Shown: one piece after another, positions 56,088 through 64,000 of the stretch | Layout: the number at the start of each line of letters is the position of its first letter | Numbering within the stretch: the stretch's first letter is position 1 | Origin: Haemophilus parahaemolyticus | GTDB lineage: Bacteria; Pseudomonadota; Gammaproteobacteria; Enterobacterales; Pasteurellaceae | DNA length: 64,000 nucleotides | Assembly: GCF_002015035.1 (NCBI RefSeq) | Contig: NZ_MUXY01000009.1 | Location: 1-64,000, forward strand | Direction of reading: 5' to 3' | Position numbers and translations under genes: made by a program | Notes under the pieces: model-generated | The model's database searches: none | Told to the model about the DNA's origin: nothing | What the model saw: only the letters and a program-made list of their open reading frames with translations

Positions 56088-56711
56088 ATGAAAAAATCAG
56101 TAAAAACTTTAGCAGCAACATTATTAACAGGTGTTATGACTTTCGGTGCAATCAATGCGAATGCAATGTCTCCAAAAGATCAAGATGCTTTGGGTAAAGC
56201 TAAAATCACGGCAGTGCAAGCATTATCTGCCGCACAAGCAAAAATCGGTGCCGATGCGAAAGTAAAAGGTATCGATTTTAAACATCACTACTTTGGTAAA
56301 GATCATTTTGAAGTTGAAATGTTTGCTAACGGTCAAAAACAAAAAGTGGCAGTAGATGCAGCAAGCGGTGATATTTTAGGCGTGGAAAGCGAAGCCCCTA
56401 AAACCGTGAAAGTTAGCCCAACAGCAGATATTGCACCACAAGTGAGCTTCGCTCAAGCAATGGACACCGCAGTGACAAAAACGGGCGGTAAAGTGGCAGA
56501 AGCGGACTTAGAGCATAAACGCGGTATGGCATTCTACAAAATCGAAACCATAAACAACGGTGTGGTTTATAAAGTGGCGGTAGATGCAAATAGCGGGCAA
56601 ATTATTGATATGCCACAAAAACATAAAGGTAAGCATCATAAACACGATCGCTTTGAAAAAGGCGAACGTCACGAACATCATCAAAATGAAGGCGGTTTCC
56701 GTCAAAACTAA
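56088..56711 (+). CDS. Exported double-PepSY protein with a His-rich tail
   Basis: A 207-residue secreted or periplasmic protein. The signal peptide ends NANAMS (about residue 26). Two PepSY domains follow (about 35-105 and 115-175), each with the motif KVAVDAxSGxI. The C-terminal 30 residues are rich in His and charged residues (HKGKHHKHDRFEKGERHEHH), suggesting metal binding. It lies immediately upstream of a QseBC-type two-component system with only a short hairpin between. In related systems a small periplasmic protein (YgiW) occupies this place. It may report metal or envelope state to the sensor; this is inference. Confidence 0.85.
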   Translation: MKKSVKTLAATLLTGVMTFGAINANAMSPKDQDALGKAKITAVQALSAAQAKIGADAKVKGIDFKHHYFGKDHFEVEMFANGQKQKVAVDAASGDILGVESEAPKTVKVSPTADIAPQVSFAQAMDTAVTKTGGKVAEADLEHKRGMAFYKIETINNGVVYKVAVDANSGQIIDMPQKHKGKHHKHDRFEKGERHEHHQNEGGFRQN

Positions 56712-56737
56712 TCTTATCTTCGCATTGTGCGATGTCG

Positions 56738-56762
56738 GGCGGATGTATTTCCGCCTATTTTT
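56738..56762 (+). terminator. Hairpin between the PepSY gene and the response regulator gene
   Basis: GGCGGA (56738-56743) pairs with TCCGCC (56750-56755), followed by TATTTTTC. Either a terminator or a partial one inside the operon. Confidence 0.65.
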
Positions 56763-56802
56763 CGATAAAATCTCGTCAATTTTTTAATCTTTCATTTTTA
56801 CT

Positions 56803-57468
56803 ATGCGAATTTTATTGGTCGAAGACGACAAAATGATTGCCAAAGCGGTCTTGAATGGCTTGAAAACCGCCCGTTATGCGGTGGATTGGGTAAACAACGG
56901 CAACACGGCAGAACAGGCGTTAAACAGCCAGCAATATGATTTGGTGTTGCTCGATTTGGGTTTACCAGGGCAAGATGGTTTGCAAGTACTGAAACATCTC
57001 CGACAAGAAAAAAACAATACGCCTGTGTTGATTGTCACCGCACGTGATGATTTGGATAGTCGCTTGGCAGGCTTAGACGGCGGGGCAGACGACTACATTA
57101 TTAAGCCTTTTGATTTGTCCGAATTACTTGCCCGCATTCGTGCTGTCCTGCGTCGTCAAAGCGGACAAAGCACGCCATTGTTAAGTAACGGTACAATCAC
57201 CCTCAATCCGACGAACTACCAAGTTACTCTTGCTGATCAACTGACACCAATTGAGCTCAGCAACAAGGAATTTGCCATTCTGCAAGCTTTAATGACAAGA
57301 CCAGGGATTATCCATTCTCGTGCAGACTTGGAAGATAAAATCTACGCGTGGGGCGATGAAGTGGAGAGCAACGCCATTGATTTTCTGATTCACGCCTTAC
57401 GCAAGAAAATCGGTAAAGAGCATATTAAAAATGTGCGAGGCGTGGGATGGTTGGTTTCTAAAAATTAG
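56803..57468 (+). CDS. qseB: OmpR-family response regulator (QseB-like)
   Basis: A 221-residue response regulator. The receiver domain has the acidic pair E7-D8-D9, the phosphorylation site D51 in LVLLDLGLPGQDG and the conserved Lys in DDYIIKPFDLSELL. A winged-helix DNA-binding domain follows (about 125-221), ending NVRGVGWLVSK. It is closest to QseB/PmrA among those I know; the symbol is tentative. The ribosome-binding site is weak. The kinase gene starts 37 bases downstream. Confidence 0.92.
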   Translation: MRILLVEDDKMIAKAVLNGLKTARYAVDWVNNGNTAEQALNSQQYDLVLLDLGLPGQDGLQVLKHLRQEKNNTPVLIVTARDDLDSRLAGLDGGADDYIIKPFDLSELLARIRAVLRRQSGQSTPLLSNGTITLNPTNYQVTLADQLTPIELSNKEFAILQALMTRPGIIHSRADLEDKIYAWGDEVESNAIDFLIHALRKKIGKEHIKNVRGVGWLVSKN

Positions 57469-57505
57469 TGATACCTCGGATAACAACCTTACCCTAAGAG
57501 GAAAA

Positions 57506-58879
57506 ATGAAAAACTCAATCCAACTCAAACTCACTTTAGCTTTCACCGCCCTTTTCACTGTGGCGGCAGGCATTGCGGGCGGTGTTTCGTTCTACGATAC
57601 TTACCGCGAAACTTACAAACTGCAAGACGATATGTTGGTTCAGCTTTCAGGCTTCGTCAATTCCGTGGAAAATCCGACCGCACTTTCGGGGGATTTTCGT
57701 CCGCCACGCGATAACGATGCACGAATTTATATGCATTTTGAGCGAAACAACGCTCATACAGAAAGTCTTCCGCCGAATTTTCCACAGCAAATGGAAGATG
57801 GTTTCCATACGCTCAGAAAAGATGGCAAAAAATACAAAAGAGTCAAACCGCACAAAGAAAACCGCTTTTGGTTTACGTTGAAAAACGCCGATGATTTATA
57901 CCGCACTTACGTTCGTAACACACCCAACGGCAAGATTATCATCACCCAAGAAAATGAATATCGTGAAGAATTAGCATTCCGCAGTGCATGGCAGAGCGTG
58001 ATTCCGCTGATTGTATTGTTGCCGTTGATTATTTTGCTGACCATTTGGATTGTCCGTCTTGCAATGAAGCCCGTAGACAGACTTTCTCACAAGCTAGAAA
58101 AACGCCACGAGCAAAATCTTACACCGTTGCCGACGGAAAAAATTCCGAGCGAAATTCGCGGATTTGTGGTGGAAATCAACCGCTTGTTGGGGCGAACAGA
58201 TGAATTTATTCAGCAACAAAAACGCTTTATTGCGGATGCATCACATGAATTGCGTAGTCCGATGACCGCCCTTTCCTTGCAAGTGGAGCAACTCGCTCAT
58301 CAAGATTTACCTACTGAAGCCAAAACTCAACTTATCCAAGTGAAACAAGGTATTCAGCGTAGTCGCAACTTACTGGAGCAGCTGCTTTCATTGGCTCGCA
58401 TTCAAAATAATAAAATGGAAAACCACACTGATTTCAACGTGCAGGATATTTTCCGCAGCGTAATTGAGGATGTGCTGCCACTTGCCCTTGATAAAGATCA
58501 GGATTTGGGCGTAACGAATGAGCAAGCGGTCAATTTCCACGGTTCGGAAACGGATCTCTACTTGCTCGTTAAAACGCTGGTGGATAACGCCATTCGATAC
58601 ACACCAAACGGTAGCCAGATTGATTTAAGTGTCAAAGAGAAAGACGGTAGTATTCAGATCTGCGTAGAAGATAACGGCAACGGCATTCCACCAGAAGAAC
58701 GCCAACGCGTGCTAGATCCGTTCTACCGTATTCTTGGTACAGAACAACAAGGCTCGGGCTTAGGCTTGGCGATTGCTGAGGAAATTGTGAAAAATTATGG
58801 TGGAAAAATTGAATTAAAAGATTCAGTGAATTTTGAAACGGGGTTGCTAGTGGAGGTTAAATTACCAACAAGCGGTTAA
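57506..58879 (+). CDS. qseC: Sensor histidine kinase (QseC-like)
   Basis: A 457-residue membrane kinase. TM1 is at about 10-30, a ~130-residue periplasmic domain follows, and TM2 is at about 165-187. A HAMP region follows, then the H box FIADASHELRSPMTAL with phospho-acceptor H247, and N, G1 and G2 boxes (VDNAIRYTPNG, VEDNGNGIPPEE, GSGLGLAIAEEI). The segment ENEYREE before TM2 resembles the acidic metal-sensing motif of QseC/PmrB/FirS proteins. I start it at the ATG at 57506 after AAGAGGA; an earlier frame overlaps qseB. The signal is unknown; iron or another metal is plausible given the His-rich neighbour. Confidence 0.92.
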   Translation: MKNSIQLKLTLAFTALFTVAAGIAGGVSFYDTYRETYKLQDDMLVQLSGFVNSVENPTALSGDFRPPRDNDARIYMHFERNNAHTESLPPNFPQQMEDGFHTLRKDGKKYKRVKPHKENRFWFTLKNADDLYRTYVRNTPNGKIIITQENEYREELAFRSAWQSVIPLIVLLPLIILLTIWIVRLAMKPVDRLSHKLEKRHEQNLTPLPTEKIPSEIRGFVVEINRLLGRTDEFIQQQKRFIADASHELRSPMTALSLQVEQLAHQDLPTEAKTQLIQVKQGIQRSRNLLEQLLSLARIQNNKMENHTDFNVQDIFRSVIEDVLPLALDKDQDLGVTNEQAVNFHGSETDLYLLVKTLVDNAIRYTPNGSQIDLSVKEKDGSIQICVEDNGNGIPPEERQRVLDPFYRILGTEQQGSGLGLAIAEEIVKNYGGKIELKDSVNFETGLLVEVKLPTSG

Positions 58880-58906
58880 ATTTAAGAAAAAATTAGATTT
58901 GATAAA

Positions 58907-58955
58907 CACAAGCGGTGGATTTTGCAATTTATTTTACAAAATCCACCGCTTGTTG
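58907..58955. terminator. Bidirectional paired-USS terminator (qseC / glmM)
   Basis: ACAAGCGGTGGATTTTG and CAAAATCCACCGCTTGT form a perfect 17-bp stem between convergent genes. Confidence 0.88.
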
Positions 58956-58967
58956 TTTATGGAAGAA

Positions 58968-60299
58968 TTAGTTACGTTTCACTGCTTCCGCAATCTCTTC
59001 CGCACAGCTTTGGGCTAACGTTGCATCTTCACACTCTACCATCACACGAATAAGCGGTTCTGTACCTGATTTACGTAACAAGATACGTCCTTTTCCTGCT
59101 AAGCGCTCTTCCACCGATTTTGCTACCGCTTTTACTTCTTCGCTGTTGAGTGGGTTTTCACCGCCTGCGAAGCGAACGTTAATTAACACTTGCGGGAAGA
59201 GTGGCACGGCTTTTGCTAATTCGTTTAAGGTTAGATTGTGTTTTACCATTGCCGCTAACACTTCAAGCGAGGCAACAATACCATCACCCGTGGTGTTTTT
59301 ATCTAACACGATGATATGACCTGAGTTTTCACCGCCTAATTTCCAGCCTTTCTCTTTTAATTGCTCAAGCACATAGCGGTCACCCACATTGGCACGCACG
59401 AATGGGATCGCAAGTTCTTTTAATGAGAGTTCTAAGCTCATATTGCTCATTAATGTACCCACTACGCCACCTTTTAATTTGCCCGCACGCAACGCTTCAC
59501 GTGCCAAAATAAACAGAATTTGATCGCCATCTACTTTATTGCCTAAGTGGTCTACCATCATAATGCGGTCGCCATCGCCATCGTAAGCTAAACCGATGTC
59601 TGCTTCCGACTCTTTCACCACTTTTTGAAGTGCTTTGATGTCCGTTGCCCCGCATTTTTCATTGATGTTTAAGCCATTCGGACGTGTGCCGATTTCGATA
59701 ACATCAGCTCCTAACTCACGCATTACGTTTGGTGCAATGTGGTAAGTTGCGCCGTTCGCACAATCCACCACGATTTTTAAGCCATCTAAGCTTAATTCAG
59801 ATGGGAAACCTGCTTTACAAAATTCAATGTAACGACCTGCCGCATCATTGATTCGGCTCGCCTTACCAAGGTTTGCAGAGTCAACACAATCCATCGGCTC
59901 ATCTAACATCGCTTCGATCGCTTCTTCTACTTCATCAGGTAATTTTTCACCCACTGATGAGAAAAATTTGATCCCGTTGTCGTAGTATGGATTGTGAGAG
60001 GCTGAAATCACGATCCCCGCTTCTGCACGGAAAGTGCGGGTTAAATACGCAATTGCAGGGGTTGGCATTGGACCGACGAATACCGCAGATAAACCTGCTG
60101 CAGTTAAACCTGCTTCAAGTGCTGATTCCAACATATAGCCAGAAATACGGGTGTCTTTACCAATAATCACTTTTTTCGTGCCTTGAGTCGCAAGCACTTT
60201 ACCTGCCGCCCAGCCGAGTTTTAACGCAAATTCTGGCGTAATTGGGAATTTACCGACTTCACCACGTACACCATCTGTACCGAAATATTTGCGAGCCAT
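58968..60299 (-). CDS. glmM: Phosphoglucosamine mutase
   Basis: A 443-residue alpha-D-phosphohexomutase that converts glucosamine-6-P to glucosamine-1-P for UDP-GlcNAc. The phosphoserine is in [19 protein letters not shown] (near residue 102), the Mg2+ loop is [13 protein letters not shown], the sugar loop GGENSGH, and the phosphate loop [19 protein letters not shown] precedes the ATG. It lies nine bases downstream of ilvA on the same strand, an unusual pairing that makes co-transcription likely. Confidence 0.96.
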   Translation of the reverse strand: MARKYFGTDGVRGEVGKFPITPEFALKLGWAAGKVLATQGTKKVIIGKDTRISGYMLESALEAGLTAAGLSAVFVGPMPTPAIAYLTRTFRAEAGIVISASHNPYYDNGIKFFSSVGEKLPDEVEEAIEAMLDEPMDCVDSANLGKASRINDAAGRYIEFCKAGFPSELSLDGLKIVVDCANGATYHIAPNVMRELGADVIEIGTRPNGLNINEKCGATDIKALQKVVKESEADIGLAYDGDGDRIMMVDHLGNKVDGDQILFILAREALRAGKLKGGVVGTLMSNMSLELSLKELAIPFVRANVGDRYVLEQLKEKGWKLGGENSGHIIVLDKNTTGDGIVASLEVLAAMVKHNLTLNELAKAVPLFPQVLINVRFAGGENPLNSEEVKAVAKSVEERLAGKGRILLRKSGTEPLIRVMVECEDATLAQSCAEEIAEAVKRN

Positions 60300-60308
60300 A
60301 AATGTTCC

Positions 60309-61832
60309 TTATTTTAAAAAGTATTGATAAGCCAAGCTGTCGCTCACGTCTTGGTAGCGATAGCCTAATTGTTCTAAATGTTTGGTTAATTCTGCTTCTG
60401 AGCCTTCAGCCATAGGAAATGCGGCTAAAATATCACCGTAGTCCGCACCGTGTGCACGGTAGTGGAATAGTGAAATATCCCAATCAGTTAAGGCTTGTAA
60501 GAATGTAAGCAATGCCCCTTTTTGCTCAGGGAAATCAAAGCGATAGAGCTTTTCGTTTTGAATACTAGCCGGTCTGCCACCGATCATATAACGCACGTGC
60601 GTTTTAGCGATGTCATCATCTGATAAATCGCTCACATCGTAACCATTTTGGAGAAGTTCTTCGAGAATTTCTGCTTTTTCTTGGCTGCCAGAAATGCGTA
60701 CGCCTACAAAAATACACGCGTTGGTATCATCTGCATGACGGTAGTTAAATTCTGTCACCGCACGGCTACCCAGAATTTGGCAGAATTTTAAGAAGCTGCC
60801 TTTCTGCTCTGGAATGGTTACCGCTAATAAGGCTTCACGTTTTTCGCCAATTTCGCAACGCTCAGAAACAAAACGAAGTGTGTGGAAATTAAGGTTTGCA
60901 CCTGAGAGCACGCAAGCGAGATTTTCTCCTTCGATGCCGTGCTTTTTCACATATTTTTTCAAACCTGCAAGCGAGGTTGCACCCGAAGGCTCCGCTACCG
61001 CACGCACATTCTCAAAAATATCTTTCAATGCCGCACAGATTTCATCGTTATCGACTAAAACCACATCATCAACATATTGTTTACAAATACGGAAAGTTTC
61101 ATCGCCGATACGTTTTACCGCAATACCGTCTGCGAATAAACCTACGTGATCTAAATCGACGGGCTGACCCGCTTTTAATGCGTGATATAAACAAGCAGAG
61201 TCTTTGGATTCTACCCCAATGACTTGAATTTCAGGCAAAAGCTGTTTCACTAACACTGCGATCCCTGCGATCAAACCACCACCGCCAACAGGCACAAAAA
61301 TGCGGTTAAGATCGGAACGTTGTTGAATGAGTTCCATCGCAATGGTGCCTTGCCCTGCAATCACGGCTGGAGCATCAAATGGGTGAATAAAGGTCATATT
61401 CAACTCTTTCGAAAGCTCAAGTGCTTTGGCTTTGGCTTCGTCAAAGTTAGCACCATAAAGCAATACTTCTCCACCAAAACCACGCACCGCATCCACTTTA
61501 ATACTTGGCGTATTTTGCGGCATCACGATTAAGGCACGTAAGCCTAAATGTTTCGCTGAAAGCGCGACACCTTGAGCGTGGTTACCCGCAGAAGCCGCAA
61601 TCACACCTGCTTCTTTTTGAGCTTTAGAAAGATTAGAAATCATCGCAAATGCTCCGCGTAGCTTAAAGCTATGCACCGGCTGGCGATCTTCACGTTTGAT
61701 GAAAATATTATTTTTTAAGCGTGAAGAGAGCTTGTCCATTTTTTGTAATGGCGTGACTTGAGCGAGATCATAAATATTGGAACTAAGAATAGTGCGGAGA
61801 TAGTCCGTATTCGATTGGATTTGTTGTGTCAT
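60309..61832 (-). CDS. ilvA: Threonine ammonia-lyase (biosynthetic)
   Basis: A 507-residue PLP enzyme, the first step of isoleucine synthesis. The PLP lysine is K58 in RQPVHSFKLRGA; the phosphate loop is VPVGGGGLIAG. Two ACT-like regulatory domains (about 330-507) provide isoleucine inhibition, marking the biosynthetic type. I start it at 61832 (MTQQIQSNTDYL); the longer frame to 61913 would run into the slyD terminator. The ribosome-binding site is weak. In E. coli ilvA is in ilvGMEDA; here it is next to glmM. Confidence 0.95.
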   Translation of the reverse strand: MTQQIQSNTDYLRTILSSNIYDLAQVTPLQKMDKLSSRLKNNIFIKREDRQPVHSFKLRGAFAMISNLSKAQKEAGVIAASAGNHAQGVALSAKHLGLRALIVMPQNTPSIKVDAVRGFGGEVLLYGANFDEAKAKALELSKELNMTFIHPFDAPAVIAGQGTIAMELIQQRSDLNRIFVPVGGGGLIAGIAVLVKQLLPEIQVIGVESKDSACLYHALKAGQPVDLDHVGLFADGIAVKRIGDETFRICKQYVDDVVLVDNDEICAALKDIFENVRAVAEPSGATSLAGLKKYVKKHGIEGENLACVLSGANLNFHTLRFVSERCEIGEKREALLAVTIPEQKGSFLKFCQILGSRAVTEFNYRHADDTNACIFVGVRISGSQEKAEILEELLQNGYDVSDLSDDDIAKTHVRYMIGGRPASIQNEKLYRFDFPEQKGALLTFLQALTDWDISLFHYRAHGADYGDILAAFPMAEGSEAELTKHLEQLGYRYQDVSDSLAYQYFLK

Positions 61833-61888
61833 ATGATTGATTTTAATGATCTTCCCAAAGGCAGGGATTGAAAGGGTTAGATAGTCGA

Positions 61889-61910
61889 AAAGGGCGTGTT
61901 TAGCACGCCC
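61889..61910 (-). terminator. Terminator after slyD
   Basis: GGGCGTG-TTTAG-CACGCCC is a perfect 7-bp stem; the minus strand continues into TTTTC. Confidence 0.8.
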
Positions 61911-61926
61911 CATTGCAATTAGTTAA

Positions 61927-62523
61927 TTAGTGTCCACCACAACCACAGCCACCATGATTGTGTCCGTGATCATGATGATGGTGATGACCACCGCCACAGC
62001 AGCCGTGACCTTCTTCTTCATCGCTGTCGTGACCACCACAGCCACAACCGTGTTCGTGACCAGAATGAATGTGACCGTGTGCAATCTCTTCTAAAGTTGC
62101 TTCACGTGTACCCACTACTTCTACAGAGAAGAGTAATTCTTGACCTGCAAGCATATGGTTACCATCAACCACTACTTCATCGCCATCCACTTCAGTAATC
62201 ACAACAGGCAATGGACCTAAGTCAGTATCTGCGATAAAACGCATACCTACTTCTAATTCCTCTACGCCCATAAATACATCTTTCGGCACACGTTGTACCA
62301 TATTTTCGTTGTATTCGCCGTATCCTTCTTCTGGGCTTACACGTACTTCGAAAGTATCACCAACCGCTTTACCTTCTAATGCCTTTTCTAAGCCTTCAAC
62401 AAGATTGTTGTGACCGTGTAAGTATTCTAGCGGTTGGTTCGCTGGTGCTTCGTCCACTAATACGCCATCTTGAGTACGTACTTGATAAGCAATGCTTGGT
62501 ACTACGTTTTTAGTAATTTTCAT
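61927..62523 (-). CDS. slyD: FKBP-type peptidyl-prolyl isomerase SlyD
   Basis: A 198-residue proline isomerase and metallochaperone. The FKBP domain has YLHGHNNLVEGLEKALEGK and SPEEGYGEYNENMVQRVP with an inserted IF chaperone domain (about 75-120). The C-terminal 50 residues are a His/Cys/Gly-rich metal tail (CGCGGH, CCGGGHHHHHDHGHNHGG) that binds Ni2+ and other ions for hydrogenase maturation. I start it at the ATG at 62523 preceded by AAGGAT; the frame is open 13 codons further upstream without good support. Confidence 0.95.
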   Translation of the reverse strand: MKITKNVVPSIAYQVRTQDGVLVDEAPANQPLEYLHGHNNLVEGLEKALEGKAVGDTFEVRVSPEEGYGEYNENMVQRVPKDVFMGVEELEVGMRFIADTDLGPLPVVITEVDGDEVVVDGNHMLAGQELLFSVEVVGTREATLEEIAHGHIHSGHEHGCGCGGHDSDEEEGHGCCGGGHHHHHDHGHNHGGCGCGGH

Positions 62524-62612
62524 TAAAAATGATCCTTTGTTTATATAAAAAATTAACCGCATTGTAGCGGTTTGTATAATATTTGCAAATTGTTCTATAA
62601 ATTTGATCGCTT

Positions 62613-62688
62613 GTAGAGTGTGTGAAATTCATGTCACGCACATCAATATAGAAAAGCGTGCGTGGATTTTTCAATCCACACACCCTAC
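62613..62688. repeat. Dispersed nested inverted repeat, copy C
   Basis: The outer ends GTAGAGTGTGTG and CACACACCCTAC pair closely, and the inner arms TCACGCAC and GCGTGCGTG pair partly. It is about 76 bp long and ends four bases before the lpxC stop codon. Related to copies A (5702) and B (10846). Confidence 0.75.
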
Positions 62689-62692
62689 TATA

Positions 62693-63613
62693 CTAAATAA
62701 AAACAAGATCTTTTAAGCGATAACCTTGTGGCACGGTTTCTTTGTCTTCAAAAGTAACAAATTCCCACGCATTTTCATTCGCAAGCACGGCACGGAGTAA
62801 TTTATTGTTCACACCATGACCCGATTTATAGGCTCTGAAATCGCCTAAGATGTTGTAACCGCACATAAAGAGATCACCGATAGAATCAAGCATTTTATGT
62901 TTTACCAATTCATCTTTATAGCGTAAGCCATCTTCATTTAAAATGCGGTAATCATCTAACACGATGGCATTATCTAAGCTACCACCTAGTGCTAAACCAA
63001 TTGATTGGAGATATTCCACATCTTTCATAAAAGTAAAGGTTCTTGCACGGCTAATTTGCTGAATGAAATTTTCGGCTGAAAGATCCATCGCAAAATGGCG
63101 TACATCTTTGCTAATCATCGGGTGATTGAAATCAATGGTGAAATCTAATTTTAAGCCATTTGCATAAGGTCTGATTTCTGCCCATTTATCGCCCTCTTCC
63201 ACACGTACGGTTTCTTTAATGCGGATGAATTTTTTCGGAGCATTTTGCTCTTCGATACCCGCATCTAAAAAAAGATAGATAAACGGACTTGCACTGCCAT
63301 CCATAATTGGAATTTCAGGGGCATCAACTTCCACGATAAGGTTGTCTAAACCTAATGCCGCCATCGCTGCATTTAAATGCTCAACGGTTGAAATACGCAC
63401 ACCATCATCGTTGATCATACAAGTACAAAGCTGTGTATCACGAATTGATTCTGCACTTGCTGGGAAGTAAACAGCAGGCTCTAAATCAGTTCGTGCATAA
63501 ATAATCCCTGTATTAGCAGGGGCAGGACGCAATGTGAGCGTCACTTTTTTGCCACTGTGCAAACCAATGCCAGTGACTTTGGTTGCTTGTTTTAGGGTTC
63601 TTTGTTTAATCAT
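62693..63613 (-). CDS. lpxC: UDP-3-O-acyl-N-acetylglucosamine deacetylase
   Basis: A 306-residue zinc enzyme, the first committed step of lipid A synthesis. The zinc ligands are H79 in [14 protein letters not shown] and the His and Asp of [14 protein letters not shown] (about 238 and 242). The conserved opening [16 protein letters not shown] is present. AGGAATA lies before the ATG. It follows ftsZ as in the usual division and cell-wall cluster. Confidence 0.97.
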   Translation of the reverse strand: MIKQRTLKQATKVTGIGLHSGKKVTLTLRPAPANTGIIYARTDLEPAVYFPASAESIRDTQLCTCMINDDGVRISTVEHLNAAMAALGLDNLIVEVDAPEIPIMDGSASPFIYLFLDAGIEEQNAPKKFIRIKETVRVEEGDKWAEIRPYANGLKLDFTIDFNHPMISKDVRHFAMDLSAENFIQQISRARTFTFMKDVEYLQSIGLALGGSLDNAIVLDDYRILNEDGLRYKDELVKHKMLDSIGDLFMCGYNILGDFRAYKSGHGVNNKLLRAVLANENAWEFVTFEDKETVPQGYRLKDLVFI

Positions 63614-63639
63614 TTTTTATTCCTCGCAAGCGATCGAAA

Positions 63640-64000
63640 TTAACGACCGTTTCGCATAAATCCTGGAATAGAGCTCGGTGAGAACACTTGGTTTGGATCA
63701 ATTGTTCTTGGCTGTTGCGTTGTTCCAGCATTTTGTGGTGCTTGATTAAAGCCTATTGGTTGTGGCTGATGACCATAATTCTGGTTTGGCTGAACAGACT
63801 GTTGAGTCCCATAACCTACTGGTTTTGGTACTGGCTGAGATTGTTCAACTGGCTGTGGTTGTTGCAGCATACCTGTACGTGGCATGGTTAACTCTTCTGC
63901 TTGACCTAAACCAGTTGCAACCAATGTTACACGGATTTTACCTTCCATTTCAGGATAGAACGTTGTACCGAAAATAATAGTTGCATCAGGATCTGTTGCT
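63640..64000 (-). CDS. ftsZ: Cell-division GTPase FtsZ, C-terminal part (gene runs off the window)
   Basis: About 120 C-terminal residues. The frame runs from the window edge through ATIIFGTTFYPEMEGKIRVT, equivalent to the last strand of the GTPase-activating domain (E. coli ATVVIGTSLDPDM). A Gln/Pro-rich linker of about 70 residues follows, then the conserved C-terminal peptide SSIPGFMRNGR that binds FtsA and ZipA. The GTP-binding half lies beyond the window. The position upstream of lpxC confirms the assignment. Confidence 0.95.
   Translation of the reverse strand, partial: ATDPDATIIFGTTFYPEMEGKIRVTLVATGLGQAEELTMPRTGMLQQPQPVEQSQPVPKPVGYGTQQSVQPNQNYGHQPQPIGFNQAPQNAGTTQQPRTIDPNQVFSPSSIPGFMRNGR

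Overview
The window is a chromosomal segment of a Pasteurellaceae bacterium. The evidence is the protein set (oadGAB, ATP-dependent ligA, anmK/murQ, a QseBC-type pair, TonB-dependent receptors) and the very frequent DNA uptake signal with the core ACAAGCGGT. That core marks the Actinobacillus pleuropneumoniae / Mannheimia / Bibersteinia / Haemophilus ducreyi branch, not the H. influenzae branch (AAGTGCGGT). The DNA is AT-rich. I cannot fix the species from sequence alone; Mannheimia or a close relative is my best guess. I saw no rRNA, tRNA, CRISPR array, complete insertion sequence or prophage.

Layout. 0-8.5 kb: a DUF5718-like gene, the periplasmic ATP-dependent DNA ligase ligA behind a strong competence (CRP-S) site, an SLC13-type anion transporter, the Na+-pumping oxaloacetate decarboxylase oadGAB behind a CRP site, a PhnA-like protein and a patatin phospholipase. 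8.6-13.8 kb (minus strand): yggT-yggU, trmB-yggL and the lipid-ribosome operon yceD-rpmF-plsX-fabH. 14-20 kb: ypjD, a CNNM/CorC protein, an NSS transporter with its 30-residue partner (metS-type, easily missed), a VirK/YbjX protein and an RclC-like protein. 20-23.2 kb (minus): pirin, murQ, anmK (peptidoglycan recycling). 23.5-30.7 kb: a 1457-residue TpsA-type haemagglutinin without a TpsB partner, then the periplasmic phosphatases aphA and cpdB. 30.8-32.2 kb: an AT-rich metal-efflux cassette (CDF exporter plus MerR regulator) with a textbook 19-bp-spacer MerR promoter, next to a truncated gene remnant. 32.3-38 kb: a phosphoethanolamine transferase, nhaA, a half-size EamA protein, a phosphopantetheinyl transferase, nudF and cpdA.

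38-46 kb is an iron region. A Fur box sits inside a TTGACT-17-TATTAT promoter that reads into a terminator about 75 nt later with no ORF between: a candidate Fur-repressed small RNA. It is followed by tyrS, an unusually long (1026 aa) siderophore-type TonB-dependent receptor with its own Fur-like promoter, a second catecholate-type receptor and an exported Fes/IroE-like esterase. 46-56 kb holds menA, trmO, roxA, ilvC, rpsU-dnaG (without rpoD next to them), comF (with a second CRP-S-like site), serA and rpiA. 56-59 kb holds an exported His-rich double-PepSY protein with a QseBC-type two-component system. 59-64 kb (minus) holds glmM, ilvA, slyD, lpxC and the 3' end of ftsZ.

The genes fit a fermenting, naturally competent animal commensal or pathogen: C4-dicarboxylate/oxaloacetate metabolism coupled to Na+ (oadGAB, NhaA, NSS transporter), periplasmic nucleotide scavenging, iron piracy under Fur, and CRP/Sxy control of DNA uptake. 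Many intrinsic terminators are built from inverted pairs of uptake signals. A dispersed 75-95 bp nested inverted repeat occurs at least three times between genes.
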